From assembly GCF_003688855.1 (NCBI RefSeq), contig NZ_REFW01000001.1, forward strand, positions 1,488,001-1,552,000: DNA of 64,000 bases, written 5' to 3'. Below the pieces are notes generated by a model. The model was not told the origin of the DNA. It did not search any database and worked only from the letters and a program-made list of their open reading frames with translations. Both the position numbers and the translations under genes were made by a program. Below are positions 51,945-61,090 of this stretch, piece by piece. Numbering within the stretch: the first letter of the stretch is position 1; the number at the start of each line of letters is the position of its first letter. Source of the stretch: Tessaracoccus antarcticus (lineage in GTDB: Bacteria; Actinomycetota; Actinomycetes; Propionibacteriales; Propionibacteriaceae).

Positions 51945-52493
51945 ATGGCGGATCTGAGTGGCAAGAAGGTGGCCTTCCTCCTCACCAACGGGTACGAGGA
52001 CAGCGAATTGACCTCCCCGTGGGACGCGATCATCGGCGCTGGCGCACACGCGACGCTCGTGTCGCCGGCCGATGACGACCTGACCGGCAAGAAGGGCCAC
52101 CGGGCGCCCGTCGACCTCGACGTGGCATCGGCGGATGCCGCTGACTTCGACGCCCTCATGCTGCCCGGCGGCGTCGTCAACGCCGACCACCTGCGCATGG
52201 ATGAGCGCTCCGTGCAGTTCACCAGGGCGTTCTTCGACGCGGGCAAGCCCGTGGGCGTCATCTGCCACGGCGCGTGGATCCTCATCGAGGCGGGCGTGAT
52301 GGATGGTCGCACGCTGACCTCGTACCCGAGCCTGCGCACCGACCTGAAGAATGCAGGCGCCCACTGGGTGGACGAGGAAGTCGTCGTCGACCAGGGCCTG
52401 GTCTCCAGCCGCACCCCCGACGACCTCCCCGCATTCAATGCCAAGCTCGTCGAGGAGATCGGCGAAGGAAGGCACCACATCCAGGCCGAATGA
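51945..52493 (+). CDS. PfpI/DJ-1 family intracellular protease/amidase-like protein
   Basis: 182 residues from ATG 51945, with ribosome site AAAGGAAA (51931-51938) and -10 TACCGT (51909-51914). Nucleophile C107 in GVICHGAW with acidic partner E18 (GYEDSELT) and His108, the DJ-1/PfpI catalytic set; LPGG near 73-76. Family members are deglycases, proteases or chaperones; which one is not clear. Divergent from the ECF sigma gene and so possibly part of its regulon. Confidence 0.88.
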   Translation: MADLSGKKVAFLLTNGYEDSELTSPWDAIIGAGAHATLVSPADDDLTGKKGHRAPVDLDVASADAADFDALMLPGGVVNADHLRMDERSVQFTRAFFDAGKPVGVICHGAWILIEAGVMDGRTLTSYPSLRTDLKNAGAHWVDEEVVVDQGLVSSRTPDDLPAFNAKLVEEIGEGRHHIQAE

Positions 52494-52552
52494 GGGTGAT
52501 GCGTCGGAAATCTTCGGGTCAATCTGCGTGACTTCGGATTATCGTTGGGAAC

Positions 52553-53740
52553 GTGCGAGACGTAGGTTCTGACGTCACACCATCATGCGGGGCTCAGGGT
52601 TCGACCCCGGTGGGCGTCGCCGTCATCGGGGCGGGCCCTGCAGGGCTGGCGGTCGCCGCCGAGCTGCAGCGGGCTGGGGTCCCAGCCGTGGTGCTGGAGC
52701 GCTCGGAGGCCATCGGGACCAGTTGGCGCAATCGCTACGACCGGCTCCGCCTGCACACCATCCGGTGGCTCTCGGGGCTGCCCGGGTGCCCGATCCCACG
52801 CTCACGTGGCCGGTGGGTTGCACGCGACGACGTCGTCACCTACCTCGAGGACTACGCCGACATCCACGGGATCGACGTCCGTCTCCGGACCACCGTGACA
52901 CGGATCGACCCGAGCGCGTCGGGATGGATTCTCCACACGGCGGGAGGCGACGTGGCAGCGAGGGCCGTCGTGGTGGCCACCGGGTTCAACGACCGACCGG
53001 TCATGCCCGACTGGCCCGGGAGGAGTGGGTTCTCGGGGCAGGTGCTGCATGCCGGCACCTACCGCACCGGGGCCGCGTATGCAGGCAGGGATGTTTTGGT
53101 GGTGGGAGCGGGCAACAGCGGCGCCGAGATCGCCGTCGACCTCGTGGAGCAGGGCGCGTCGCGCGTTCGCATCTCCGTGCGCGGAGCGCCCTACGTCATG
53201 CCCCGCAGCATGCTGGGCGTGCCGACGCAACTGGTCGCGATTCTGATGCGCCACATCCCGACAGCAGTCGCCGATGCCATTGCTGAGCCGGTGCGGCACG
53301 CGTTCGTGCCCATCGCTGAGCTCACCCGCCGCGGGTGGCGCGATCCGGGCAGGGGCCTCTACAGCCGGGGCCGTGCCGGATCCATCCCTGTGCTGGACGT
53401 CGGCCTGGTGGGGGCGTTGCGCGCGGGGACCGTGGAGCCGGTGGCGGCCGTCTCGGGCTTCGACGGGCCCGTCGTGCTGCTCTCCGACGGCACCTCCCTC
53501 GAGCCCGACGTGGTGGTCGCGGCCACCGGCTACACCAACGGACTCGCCTCCCTGGTGGGGCATCTCAACGTGCTGGGCAACGACGGCGCACCACTGGCGG
53601 GCGGTGGTGGCACAGTGCCCGGGCTGCCCGGGCTGTACTTCACCGGCTTCACCAACCCCATGAGCGGGGCCATGCGCGAAATGGGCCTCGAGGCCGGAAG
53701 GATCGCCCGAGCGGTGAAGCGGGACCTCAGTCGACGGTGA
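52553..53740 (+). CDS. flavin-containing monooxygenase-like FAD/NAD(P) protein
   Basis: 395 residues from GTG 52553, seven bases after TATCGT (52540-52545). FAD-binding GVAVIGAGPAGLAVAAEL, WRNRYDRLRLHT, NAD(P)-binding DVLVVGAGNSGAEIAVDL and the closing ATGYTNGL. This is the YUCCA/TrkA-like single-component monooxygenase layout. The FMO FxGxxxHxxxYR motif reads SFSGQVLHAGTYR. The N-terminal 20 residues are extra. Substrate unknown. Overlaps the convergent maf gene by 14 bases. Confidence 0.85.
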   Translation: MRDVGSDVTPSCGAQGSTPVGVAVIGAGPAGLAVAAELQRAGVPAVVLERSEAIGTSWRNRYDRLRLHTIRWLSGLPGCPIPRSRGRWVARDDVVTYLEDYADIHGIDVRLRTTVTRIDPSASGWILHTAGGDVAARAVVVATGFNDRPVMPDWPGRSGFSGQVLHAGTYRTGAAYAGRDVLVVGAGNSGAEIAVDLVEQGASRVRISVRGAPYVMPRSMLGVPTQLVAILMRHIPTAVADAIAEPVRHAFVPIAELTRRGWRDPGRGLYSRGRAGSIPVLDVGLVGALRAGTVEPVAAVSGFDGPVVLLSDGTSLEPDVVVAATGYTNGLASLVGHLNVLGNDGAPLAGGGGTVPGLPGLYFTGFTNPMSGAMREMGLEAGRIARAVKRDLSRR

Positions 53741-54344
53741 GGCCGGGGCGCCACAGCGACTGCCACTCGACGCCCAGGTCGAGCATCATCTGCCGCAGCA
53801 GGGGCAGCGAGATGCCGATGACGTTGTGCGGGTCACCCTCGACGCCCGTGACGAACGCCCCGCCGAACCCGTCGAGGGTGAAGCCGCCCGCCACCACGAG
53901 TGGCTCACCGGTGGCGACGTACGCCTCGATCTCGGAGTCGGTGAGGTCGGCGAACTTCACCACGGTGCTGGCCACACGGCACTGCGTGACCTCGGGCCCG
54001 GACTCGCGCACCCTGACGAAATGACCCGTGTGCAGGACACCCTGGCCGCCGCGGATCCGTCGCCACTGGGCGATGGCCTGGTCGGGTCCGCCGGGCTTTC
54101 CGTGCGCGCGTCCCTCGAACTCCAGCACCGAATCGCAGGCCACGATGACGGCGTCGCCGTCCACCCGTGCGGCCACCGCCTCACCCTTGGCACCGGCAAG
54201 CGCGTGGGCCAGCAGGTCGGGGCGCGCATGGGTGATGGCATCCTCGTCCACGCCGGAGACGATGACCTCAGGGTCCAGCCCGGCGTTGCGGAGCGACTGG
54301 AGTCGCGCAGGGGAGGCCGAGGCCAGGATCAGACGATGTGTCAT
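53727..54344 (-). CDS. maf: Maf-type nucleotide pyrophosphatase
   Basis: 205 residues. Begins THRLILASASPARLQSLRNAGLDPEV, the Maf opening with the SxxR motif; the catalytic base VACDSVLEFEG and GKPGGPDQA, GTHTGHFV-like TGHFVRV and the closing GGAFVTGVEGDPHNVIGISLPLL follow. Hydrolyses non-canonical or canonical NTPs to NMPs. Located next to accE and accD as in mycobacteria (Rv3282). ATG 54344 is 17 bases after the accE stop. Confidence 0.93.
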   Translation of the reverse strand: MTHRLILASASPARLQSLRNAGLDPEVIVSGVDEDAITHARPDLLAHALAGAKGEAVAARVDGDAVIVACDSVLEFEGRAHGKPGGPDQAIAQWRRIRGGQGVLHTGHFVRVRESGPEVTQCRVASTVVKFADLTDSEIEAYVATGEPLVVAGGFTLDGFGGAFVTGVEGDPHNVIGISLPLLRQMMLDLGVEWQSLWRPGLTVD

Positions 54345-54361
54345 GGAGGGGGGACCAGACT

Positions 54362-54580
54362 CTAGAACCGGATGGAGGTGCGCCACGCCTCACGACCTGG
54401 CGACGTCGACTGGCGGACGGTGCGGTAGTAGGACTTCCACCCGCCTGCCAGGGGCCGGTCGGTGCCGGCCTTGAGTGTGTCCGTGGAGGCCCGGGCCTGG
54501 AGCACGGCGAACACGGCCGCCAGTTCCTCGTCGGTGGCCTGCGTCCTGGAGACCGCGTACAGCGGTTCGTCGGCCGTCAC
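54362..54580 (-). CDS. accE: acyl-CoA carboxylase epsilon subunit
   Basis: 72 residues from GTG 54580, overlapping the accD stop (GTGA). Contains [18 protein letters not shown] and the C-terminal [23 protein letters not shown] end typical of AccE5 (Rv3281) type subunits. AccE links AccD hexamers to the alpha subunit and raises activity. Its presence marks the cluster as the actinobacterial multisubunit carboxylase. Confidence 0.9.
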   Translation of the reverse strand: MTADEPLYAVSRTQATDEELAAVFAVLQARASTDTLKAGTDRPLAGGWKSYYRTVRQSTSPGREAWRTSIRF

Positions 54581-56151
54581 AGCGGAATGTTCCCGTGCTT
54601 CTTGGGCGGCAACTGTTCGCGCTTGGTGCGCAGCAGCCGGAGCGCCCGGATCACCTGGGCACGCGTCTCGTGGGGATAGATCACCTGGTCCACATAGCCG
54701 CGTTCGGCCGCCACGTAGGGGTTGGTGAGCTCGTCGTCGTACTCGGTGATGAGTTGCTGGCGGAGTTCGTCAGGGTTCTCGGCGGCGGACAGCGCCTTGC
54801 GGTGCAGGATGTTGACGGCACCCTGCGCGCCCATGACGGCCACCTGGGCCGTGGGCCACGCGAAGTTGATGTCGGCGCCCAGATGTTTGGAGCCCATCAC
54901 CAGGTAGGCGCCGCCGTAGGCCTTGCGGGTGATGACCGTCAGCAGGGGCACGGTGGCCTCCGAGTAGGCGTAGATCAGCTTGGCGCCACGCCGGATGATG
55001 CCCTGGTGCTCCTGGTCCACGCCCGGCAGGAAGCCGGGCACGTCGACGAACGTCAGGACGGGAATGTTGAAGGCGTCGCAGGTGCGCACGAAGCGGGCCG
55101 CCTTCTCGGCGGCATCGATGTCGAGGCAGCCCGCCAGCACCATGGGCTGGTTCGCGACGATGCCGATGGAGCGTCCCTCGATGCGACCGTAGCCGGTGAT
55201 GATGTTGCCGGCGAACAGTTCGGAGACCTCGAGGAACTCGTCGTCGTCCAGGACGTTGCGGATGATCTCCCGCACGTCGTAGGGCTGGTTCGCGGAGTCG
55301 GGGATGAGGGTGTCCAGGAAGCGGTCGTGGTCGGTGATGGTGAGGTCCACCTCCTCGTCATCGTAGACAGGGGGGTCCTCCAGGTTGTTCTGCGGCAGGT
55401 AGGTCAGAAGGTCCCGCACGTACTCGAGCGCGTCGGTCTCGTCGGCGGCCAAGTAGTGGGAGTTGCCCGACTTGGTGCTGTGGGTGCGTCCACCGCCCAA
55501 CTCCTCCATGGTGACGTCCTCGCCCGTGACGGTCTTGATGACCTCGGGTCCGGTGATGAACATCTGCGACGTCTTGTCCACCATGACGACGAAATCGGTG
55601 AGTGCGGGACCGTACACGTGGCCACCGGCTGCGGCACCCATGACCAGCGAGATCTGCGGGATGACGCCGGAGGCGCGGGTGTGGAGGTGGAAGATCTCGC
55701 CGTAGAGGGCCAGCGACACCACACCCTCCTGGATGCGAGCGCCACCGCCCTCGTTGATGCCGACGAGCGGGACACCGGTCTTCATGGCGAAGTCGATGAT
55801 CTTGACGATCTTCTCGCCGTAGACCTGGCCCAGCGCGCCCCCGAAGATGGTGACGTCCTGGCTGAAGATGCAGACGGGGCGGCCGTGGATGGAACCGGTG
55901 CCTGTCACCACACCGTCGCCGTAGGGTCGGCGGGCCTGCATGCCGAAGCTTGTGGAGCGGTGGCGGGCGAACTCGTCGAACTCGGCGAAGGAGCCGTCGT
56001 CGAGTAACGCCAGGACCCGCTCACGGGCCGTCATCTTGCCCTTGGCGTGCTGCTTCTCCACCGCATCGGCGGAACCCGCGTTGACGGCCTCGTCGATGCG
56101 GCGACCCAGGTCGGCGAGCTTTCCGGCAGTCGTGTGGATGTCGATCTCCAT
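54577..56151 (-). CDS. accD: acyl-CoA carboxylase beta subunit (AccD5/PccB-like)
   Basis: 524 residues from ATG 56151, with TAGGGT (56159-56164) seven bases upstream; a GTG at 56160 is inside that box. Carboxyltransferase: N-domain [42 protein letters not shown] and C-domain [55 protein letters not shown]. Transfers CO2 from biotin to acetyl- or propionyl-CoA. The residue choosing acyl length (Asp in PccB/AccD5) lies in these conserved segments; acceptor is likely propionyl-CoA by similarity to AccD5. Confidence 0.93.
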   Translation of the reverse strand: MEIDIHTTAGKLADLGRRIDEAVNAGSADAVEKQHAKGKMTARERVLALLDDGSFAEFDEFARHRSTSFGMQARRPYGDGVVTGTGSIHGRPVCIFSQDVTIFGGALGQVYGEKIVKIIDFAMKTGVPLVGINEGGGARIQEGVVSLALYGEIFHLHTRASGVIPQISLVMGAAAGGHVYGPALTDFVVMVDKTSQMFITGPEVIKTVTGEDVTMEELGGGRTHSTKSGNSHYLAADETDALEYVRDLLTYLPQNNLEDPPVYDDEEVDLTITDHDRFLDTLIPDSANQPYDVREIIRNVLDDDEFLEVSELFAGNIITGYGRIEGRSIGIVANQPMVLAGCLDIDAAEKAARFVRTCDAFNIPVLTFVDVPGFLPGVDQEHQGIIRRGAKLIYAYSEATVPLLTVITRKAYGGAYLVMGSKHLGADINFAWPTAQVAVMGAQGAVNILHRKALSAAENPDELRQQLITEYDDELTNPYVAAERGYVDQVIYPHETRAQVIRALRLLRTKREQLPPKKHGNIPL

Positions 56152-56158
56152 GGGCGTC

Positions 56159-56185
56159 ACCCTATCCCCGGGGCGGCACTACTGT
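56159..56185. promoter_or_regulatory. back-to-back leaderless promoters of accD (-) and birA (+)
   Basis: TAGGGT on the minus strand (56159-56164) and TACTGT on the plus strand (56180-56185) lie 15 bp apart, seven and six bases from their start codons. CCCCGGGG (56166-56173) is between. Each promoter's -35 falls in the other gene's start region, so the two should be hard to use at the same time. Confidence 0.55.
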
Positions 56186-56191
56186 GGCGCG

Positions 56192-56983
56192 GTGAGCAGC
56201 AACGCCCTTGACCCAGTCCGCATTACCGCCCTCCTGGGGGAGCGCAGCCTGTGGGAGAGGGTGGAGTCCGTCACGTCGACGGGTTCAACGAATGCCGACC
56301 TCGCAGCGCTGGCACGGCTGGGGGAACCGGAGGGGCGTGTGCTGGTGGCGTCCGAGCAGACGGCTGGCCGGGGCCGCCTGGACCGGACGTGGGTGAGCCC
56401 CCGCGGTGCGTCGCTGTCCCTGTCGATGCTGCTGAAACCCGTGCACGAGTTCCCGCGCTGGGGCTGGCTGTCACTGCTGACGGGCATGGCCGTGGCGTCC
56501 GCCCTCGGCGACATCGCGCCCGACCCGTCACTGGTACAGCTGAAGTGGCCCAACGACGTCCTCATCGACGGCGGCAAGGTGTGCGGCATCCTGTCCGAAC
56601 GCATCGAGCACCCCACCGGGGCGCGGGCCGTGGTGGGGGTGGGGCTCAACCTGGAACTCACGCCGCAGGAGTTGCCGGTCCCGACGGCCACGTCCCTGTC
56701 GATGGAGGGATTCCCCGTGGACCCGGAGGCGATCGTGGCGGGTGTGCTGGGGCACATGGAGCGCTACTACCGGCTCTGGCAGCGCTCCGGCTCACTGGCG
56801 GGGGAGTACAGGGCCCGGTGCTCCTCGGTGGGCTCCGAGCTGACCATCACGGTCGCGCCCGACGTCGTGGTCCGGGGCCGCGGGTACGGCGTCGACGAAT
56901 TCGGGCGGCTGCAGGTGGCCACGGCCACGGGACTGGAGACGTTCGCCGTCGGGGACGTGGTGCACGCCCGGCTGCACCGCTGA
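56192..56983 (+). CDS. birA: biotin-[acetyl-CoA-carboxylase] ligase
   Basis: 263 residues from GTG 56192. Biotinyl-protein ligase without the DNA-binding helix-turn-helix of E. coli BirA. Motifs: STGSTNADL, SEQTAGRGRLDRTWVSP (adenylate loop), LKWPNDVLIDGGKVCGILSE and the C-terminal domain PB GRGYGVDEFGRLQVA. Activates biotin and attaches it to K554 of AccA3. The transcription start is 15 bp from the accD start, divergent. Confidence 0.95.
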   Translation: MSSNALDPVRITALLGERSLWERVESVTSTGSTNADLAALARLGEPEGRVLVASEQTAGRGRLDRTWVSPRGASLSLSMLLKPVHEFPRWGWLSLLTGMAVASALGDIAPDPSLVQLKWPNDVLIDGGKVCGILSERIEHPTGARAVVGVGLNLELTPQELPVPTATSLSMEGFPVDPEAIVAGVLGHMERYYRLWQRSGSLAGEYRARCSSVGSELTITVAPDVVVRGRGYGVDEFGRLQVATATGLETFAVGDVVHARLHR

Positions 56984-57029
56984 GCGGGGCAGCCGCCTCA
57001 ACGGCCCGCCGCGTGCCACACTTCACCCC

Positions 57030-57554
57030 ATGGCAATCAGCAAGGACACCCTGGGTGACGGCGAAGAAGTCGTGCTGCACATGCACACGCACGGCAAGGC
57101 CCTCATCTGGCCTGTGGCGGCTCTCATCGTCTTCAGCGCCGCGCTGGGCGTGGGGATCGCACTGCTTCCCGCCAGCACCCAGCCGTGGGGCACCTGGGTG
57201 GCGGTCGGCGTGTTCATCCTGCTGGTGATCTGGGTGACGCTCCTGCCGTTCCTGCGATGGATCACCTCCACCTACACCGTCACGGACAGGCGCATCATCA
57301 CTCGCCGCGGCATCCTCAACAAGACGGGCCACGACCTGCCTCTGCGCCGCATCAACAACGTCAACTACGAGCGCAGCCTCACCGATCGCATCCTCGGATG
57401 CGGCACGCTGGTGCTCGAGACCGCGGCGGCCCAACCGCTCGTCCTGCACGACCTGCCCCGCGTGGAGCGGGTGCACGTGGTCATCAACAACCTGCTCTTC
57501 CGGGGCAACGGCGACCGGGGCGACGATGCCTGGGGGGAGAGCAACGACGACTAG
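57030..57554 (+). CDS. PH-domain (bPH2/YdbS-like) membrane protein
   Basis: 174 residues from ATG 57030 with CACACT seven bases upstream. Two adjacent transmembrane helices (about 27-47 and 53-73) and a bacterial PH domain: STYTVTDRRIITRRGILNKTGHDLPLRRINNVNYERSLTDRIL, LVLETAAAQPLVLHDLPRVERVHVVIN. Same position as mycobacterial Rv3278c between birA and purK. Function unknown. Confidence 0.85.
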   Translation: MAISKDTLGDGEEVVLHMHTHGKALIWPVAALIVFSAALGVGIALLPASTQPWGTWVAVGVFILLVIWVTLLPFLRWITSTYTVTDRRIITRRGILNKTGHDLPLRRINNVNYERSLTDRILGCGTLVLETAAAQPLVLHDLPRVERVHVVINNLLFRGNGDRGDDAWGESNDD

Positions 57555-57580
57555 CGGTACCAGCCGGTACGCTGAGCGCC

Positions 57581-58741
57581 GTGGATCGTCGCTACAGCGT
57601 GGGAATTGTCGGAGGCGGGCAGCTTGCCCGCATGATGCACCAGGCAGGTGTCGGCCTCGGCATTGATGTGCACCTGTTGGCGGAGGCGCAGGGGACGTCC
57701 GCGGCCCAGGTCATCGCCAACACCGTCGTCGGGGACTACACCGAGTTCGACACATTGGCGCGCTTCGCGCAGGACGTCGACGTCCTCACCTTCGACCACG
57801 AGCACGTCCCCACCCGCCACCTGCGCCAACTGGGCGACGGCGTCGAGGTGCGGCCCGGCCCCGACGCACTGGCCCATGCCCAGGACAAGGCCCTCATGCG
57901 TGAGCGGCTGACGAGCATGGGCATCCCCTGCCCACAGTTCTCCGTCTGCCGCACACCGGAGGATCTCGCGGCCTTCGGCGAGCGAATGGGATGGCCCGTC
58001 ATCGCCAAAACCTCGCGTGGCGGCTACGACGGCAAGGGCGTCTGGAAACTGAACGGCCCCGACCAGGTGGGGGAACCGTTCGCCGCCAAACCCGAGACCT
58101 CCGCCGGTGAGGAGGTGGTCATCGTTGCCGAGGAGTTCATCGACTTCACCCGCGAACTCTCCGCCATCGTGGTCCGCTCGCCTTCCGGGCAGGCCGTGGC
58201 ATACCCCATCAGCGAAACGACGCAGACCGACGGCGTCTGTGTGGAAACCATCACCCCGGCACCCGGCCTGGACGGCCATGCGGCCGCGGAACTGCAGGCC
58301 ATGGCGCTGCGGATCGCGGGGGAGTTGGGCGTGGTCGGCGTGTTGGCCGTGGAGTTGATGGCCGAGGATTCGGGCCGCGTGGTGGTCAATGAGCTCGCCA
58401 TGCGCCCCCACAACACCGGCCACTGGAGCATCGACGGCGCCCTCACCAGCCAGTTCGAGAACCACCTGCGGGCGGTGCTTGACCTGCCGCTCGGAGCACC
58501 GGATCTCCGCGCCCCCCACGTGGTCATGACCAACGTCCTGGGTGGTGCGGAACCGGATCTGACGGGTGCCCTGCAGCACGTTTTCGCGCGCGACCGTGCC
58601 ATCCGCGTGCACCTGTACGGCAAGGAGGTGCGCGCCGGCCGGAAGGTGGGTCACGTCACCGCCTGCGACAACGACCTTGAGGCAGCCCTGCGCCGCGCCC
58701 GGCATGCTGCCCGTTACCTGATGGGGGACCCGAATGCCTGA
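57581..58741 (+). CDS. purK: N5-carboxyaminoimidazole ribonucleotide synthase
   Basis: 386 residues from GTG 57581, seven bases after TACGCT (57568-57573). ATP-grasp enzyme: [74 protein letters not shown]. Converts AIR, bicarbonate and ATP to N5-CAIR. Overlaps purE by eight bases; the two catalyse consecutive steps of purine synthesis. Confidence 0.95.
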   Translation: MDRRYSVGIVGGGQLARMMHQAGVGLGIDVHLLAEAQGTSAAQVIANTVVGDYTEFDTLARFAQDVDVLTFDHEHVPTRHLRQLGDGVEVRPGPDALAHAQDKALMRERLTSMGIPCPQFSVCRTPEDLAAFGERMGWPVIAKTSRGGYDGKGVWKLNGPDQVGEPFAAKPETSAGEEVVIVAEEFIDFTRELSAIVVRSPSGQAVAYPISETTQTDGVCVETITPAPGLDGHAAAELQAMALRIAGELGVVGVLAVELMAEDSGRVVVNELAMRPHNTGHWSIDGALTSQFENHLRAVLDLPLGAPDLRAPHVVMTNVLGGAEPDLTGALQHVFARDRAIRVHLYGKEVRAGRKVGHVTACDNDLEAALRRARHAARYLMGDPNA

Positions 58742-59237
58742 ACCACTCGTGTCGATCGTGATGGGGTCGGACTCCGACTGGCCCGTCATGCAGGCCGCCG
58801 CCGACGCGCTCGCCGAGTTCGACGTCGCCTTCGAGGCCGACGTCGTCTCCGCGCACCGCATGCCGCAGGAGATGGTGGACTTCGGCCACGGCGCCCACGC
58901 TCGCGGCATCCGGGTGATCATCGCGGGCGCCGGCGGCGCCGCGCACCTGCCGGGCATGCTGGCAGCCCTGACCCCGCTGCCCGTGATCGGCGTCCCCGTG
59001 GCGCTGAAGCGCCTGGACGGCCTGGACTCGCTGCTGTCGATCGTGCAGATGCCCGCTGGTGTGCCGGTGGCCACCGTCGCCATCGACAACGCACGCAACG
59101 CCGGCCTGCTGGCCGTGAGAATCCTGGCAGCCTCCGACGAGAAGCTGCGCGACCGCATGCTGGCGTTCCAGGACTCCCTGCGCGACGCCGCTCACGCCAA
59201 GGGTGCCGTGGTCCGCGACGCCGCCCGCCGCGACTGA
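58734..59237 (+). CDS. purE: N5-carboxyaminoimidazole ribonucleotide mutase
   Basis: 167 residues. Moves CO2 from N5-CAIR to C4 of [20 protein letters not shown] with the phosphate-binding [14 protein letters not shown] with the catalytic His, and [25 protein letters not shown]. Overlaps purK by eight bases; last gene of the operon, ended by a strong hairpin. Confidence 0.96.
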   Translation: MPEPLVSIVMGSDSDWPVMQAAADALAEFDVAFEADVVSAHRMPQEMVDFGHGAHARGIRVIIAGAGGAAHLPGMLAALTPLPVIGVPVALKRLDGLDSLLSIVQMPAGVPVATVAIDNARNAGLLAVRILAASDEKLRDRMLAFQDSLRDAAHAKGAVVRDAARRD

Positions 59238-59256
59238 CGCGACCAGCCAGTACAAC

Positions 59257-59296
59257 GACAACAGCTCCCCGCCCAACCGGGCGGGGAGCTGTCGTC
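59257..59296. terminator. bidirectional terminator hairpin after purE
   Basis: ACAGCTCCCCGCCC and GGGCGGGGAGCTGT pair perfectly (14 bp) around AACC, and after one mismatch GAC/GTC adds three pairs. It lies 20 bases past the purE stop and 17 bases before the end of the convergent DUF3352 gene, so it can end both. Confidence 0.85.
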
Positions 59297-59313
59297 TGTG
59301 GTGGGAGGGTGAG

Positions 59314-61029
59314 CTACTTGGTGCCCACCCGGATGAAGGTTTCGGCGTAGTCGTCGCCGAGGATCGAGCTGGACATCCCGATGCCGCTGAGCGGCTCCAG
59401 GTTCTGCATCATCTCGTCATCGCTGCCCAGACCGAGGTCGGGGATGGCAAGGATGGCGGGCAGGTCCACCCACATCACGGCCTGTGGGTCGCCGCTGCCC
59501 TTCGTCAGCTTCTGCGCGGTCTCGTTGTCGCCCAGCGTGCCCGCCGGGTTCGCGAACTCGTCAGGGGACTGGCCGAAGGTGGTGGTGACCACGTCGCCGT
59601 TTGCGACGTGCGCGATCCCCTCGAGACCCATGGTCGAGCCGATGGTGTCCATGAACGACTCGTGCTTGGCCACGTCGTCGGTGCGCACCTTGAGTCCGAC
59701 GATGGGCGAGTTGAACTCGTCCATGCCCACGGCGATGGCCATCTCGGAGCCAAGGATGGCCTTGAGGTCGTCCTTGGACGTGATGCCCAGCTGGTCCCCG
59801 AACTCAGGGCTGTCGGCGATCAGCGGCTCCAGCTGCTCCCAGAGCAGGTCGTGGACGGAGTCGGACAGGGAGAAGCTCATGGCGCCGAGCGCACTGGAGG
59901 GCAGTGATCCGAGGAACGTGGTGGCGGGACCCTCCGTGACGACCTGGTCGCTCCAGGAGACGGCGCGCATGACGGCTGACCCGTCCTCGATCTTCAGGCC
60001 CATGGCGACGCGGGCGTTGGGCACATCGGCGTTCACGCCTGTGGACTCTGAGCTTGCGTCCACTGCCTGCTTGAACAGTTCGGTGCCGACCCAGCCCGTG
60101 GCGAGCCAGGAGCCGCCGAGCTTGGCCATGTCAGCCTTGTAGTCCTCGTTCTCGGCCAACGACGAGTCCTTGATGGCAGCGACGTCGGGGGCGGGCTTGT
60201 CCTTGTCCGTGACCAGCATCAGGTCGTCGAGGAACGACACCTGCGCGCCGTCGCCGTGCTTGGACATGAAGGCTTCCGCCTTGCCGGCGTCGGTGACCTG
60301 GATGGACATGAGCACGTCAGGATCCGAGCTGAGGATGTCCTCCGAGGCGGTGGGGGACGACAGCACGGCGATGGCCATGGAGTCTCCCAGCCATGGCTCA
60401 AGTTCGCTGTAGTCGGGCGCCTCGTCGACGTCGGAGAAGATGGCCTGGTACATGGCCTTCTTGTAGTCGCCGTCGACGTCTGTGACACTCTCGGCCATGG
60501 CGGGGAACTTCTCGGCGAAGCCCTTCACCGCCAGCTTGTCGGCCACGGACGGGTTCAGGTTCACCTCAAGGACGGCGAGCGCGTTGGCGGGGATGCCCTG
60601 GGATGCAGCCGGGGTGGCGCCGCCCAGGAAGTTCATGGCGAAGACGATGCCGCCCACCACCAACGCCAGCGCCAGCGCGCCTGCGACGATCACGGGGGCC
60701 TTGGACTTCTTCTTGGTGCCGGGGGCCATCTGCTGCGTCTGTCCCTGCTGGGCGTAACCCTGCTGGGGGTACGGCTGGCCCTGCTGCTGGTATCCCTGCT
60801 GGGGGTACGGCTGTCCCTGCTGGGGGTACGGCTGGCCCTGCTGGGGGTACGGCTGGCCCTGCTGCTGGTATCCCTGCTGGGGGTACGGCTGGCCCTGCTG
60901 GGGGTACGGCTGGCCCTGCTGGGGGTATCCCTGCTGCCCGGCCGGTCCCGAGCCTCCGGGGTTGGGTCCCTGTCCCTGGGGTCCATTGGGGTTGTTGCCC
61001 CAGGGGGGCGTCTGGTCGTTCTGGCTCAC
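59314..61029 (-). CDS. DUF3352 family membrane-anchored protein with QPYPQQG repeats
   Basis: 571 residues from GTG 61029. Cytoplasmic N-terminus (1-110) with Gly/Pro/Gln/Tyr-rich repeats, one transmembrane helix (about 111-131), and a large extracytoplasmic domain with two related halves (for example ADKLAVKGFAEKFP in the first and AKHESFMDTIGSTMG in the second) that is the DUF3352 fold. Function unknown; found in actinobacteria near wall genes. Convergent with purE, sharing the terminator. The frame continues to 61122 but SQNDQTPPW at GTG 61029 is the natural start. Confidence 0.85.
   Translation of the reverse strand: MSQNDQTPPWGNNPNGPQGQGPNPGGSGPAGQQGYPQQGQPYPQQGQPYPQQGYQQQGQPYPQQGQPYPQQGQPYPQQGYQQQGQPYPQQGYAQQGQTQQMAPGTKKKSKAPVIVAGALALALVVGGIVFAMNFLGGATPAASQGIPANALAVLEVNLNPSVADKLAVKGFAEKFPAMAESVTDVDGDYKKAMYQAIFSDVDEAPDYSELEPWLGDSMAIAVLSSPTASEDILSSDPDVLMSIQVTDAGKAEAFMSKHGDGAQVSFLDDLMLVTDKDKPAPDVAAIKDSSLAENEDYKADMAKLGGSWLATGWVGTELFKQAVDASSESTGVNADVPNARVAMGLKIEDGSAVMRAVSWSDQVVTEGPATTFLGSLPSSALGAMSFSLSDSVHDLLWEQLEPLIADSPEFGDQLGITSKDDLKAILGSEMAIAVGMDEFNSPIVGLKVRTDDVAKHESFMDTIGSTMGLEGIAHVANGDVVTTTFGQSPDEFANPAGTLGDNETAQKLTKGSGDPQAVMWVDLPAILAIPDLGLGSDDEMMQNLEPLSGIGMSSSILGDDYAETFIRVGTK
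60733..60936 (-). repeat. in-frame QPYPQQG repeat array in the DUF3352 gene
   Basis: Codons 32-99 of the DUF3352 gene encode six QPYPQQG units separated by GYPQQG/GYQQQ spacers. At DNA level the repeat units (pattern CTGCTGGGGGTACGGCTGGC on the plus strand) are nearly identical over 21 bases, so the array is likely to vary in copy number by slippage or recombination. Cytoplasmic location. Confidence 0.8.
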
Positions 61030-61090
61030 GGGCCCTCCACAAAAGTGTTCACGAGTGAGCGGCAAGGCTATCGGGGCCGCAGGCCACCCC

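Noticed and set aside
54475-56007. A 510-codon plus-strand frame opposite accD
   Set aside because: Shadow of accD; no recognisable domain.
60733-60936. Possible CRISPR-like array
   Set aside because: The repeats are in-frame coding units without unique spacers; no cas gene is nearby.
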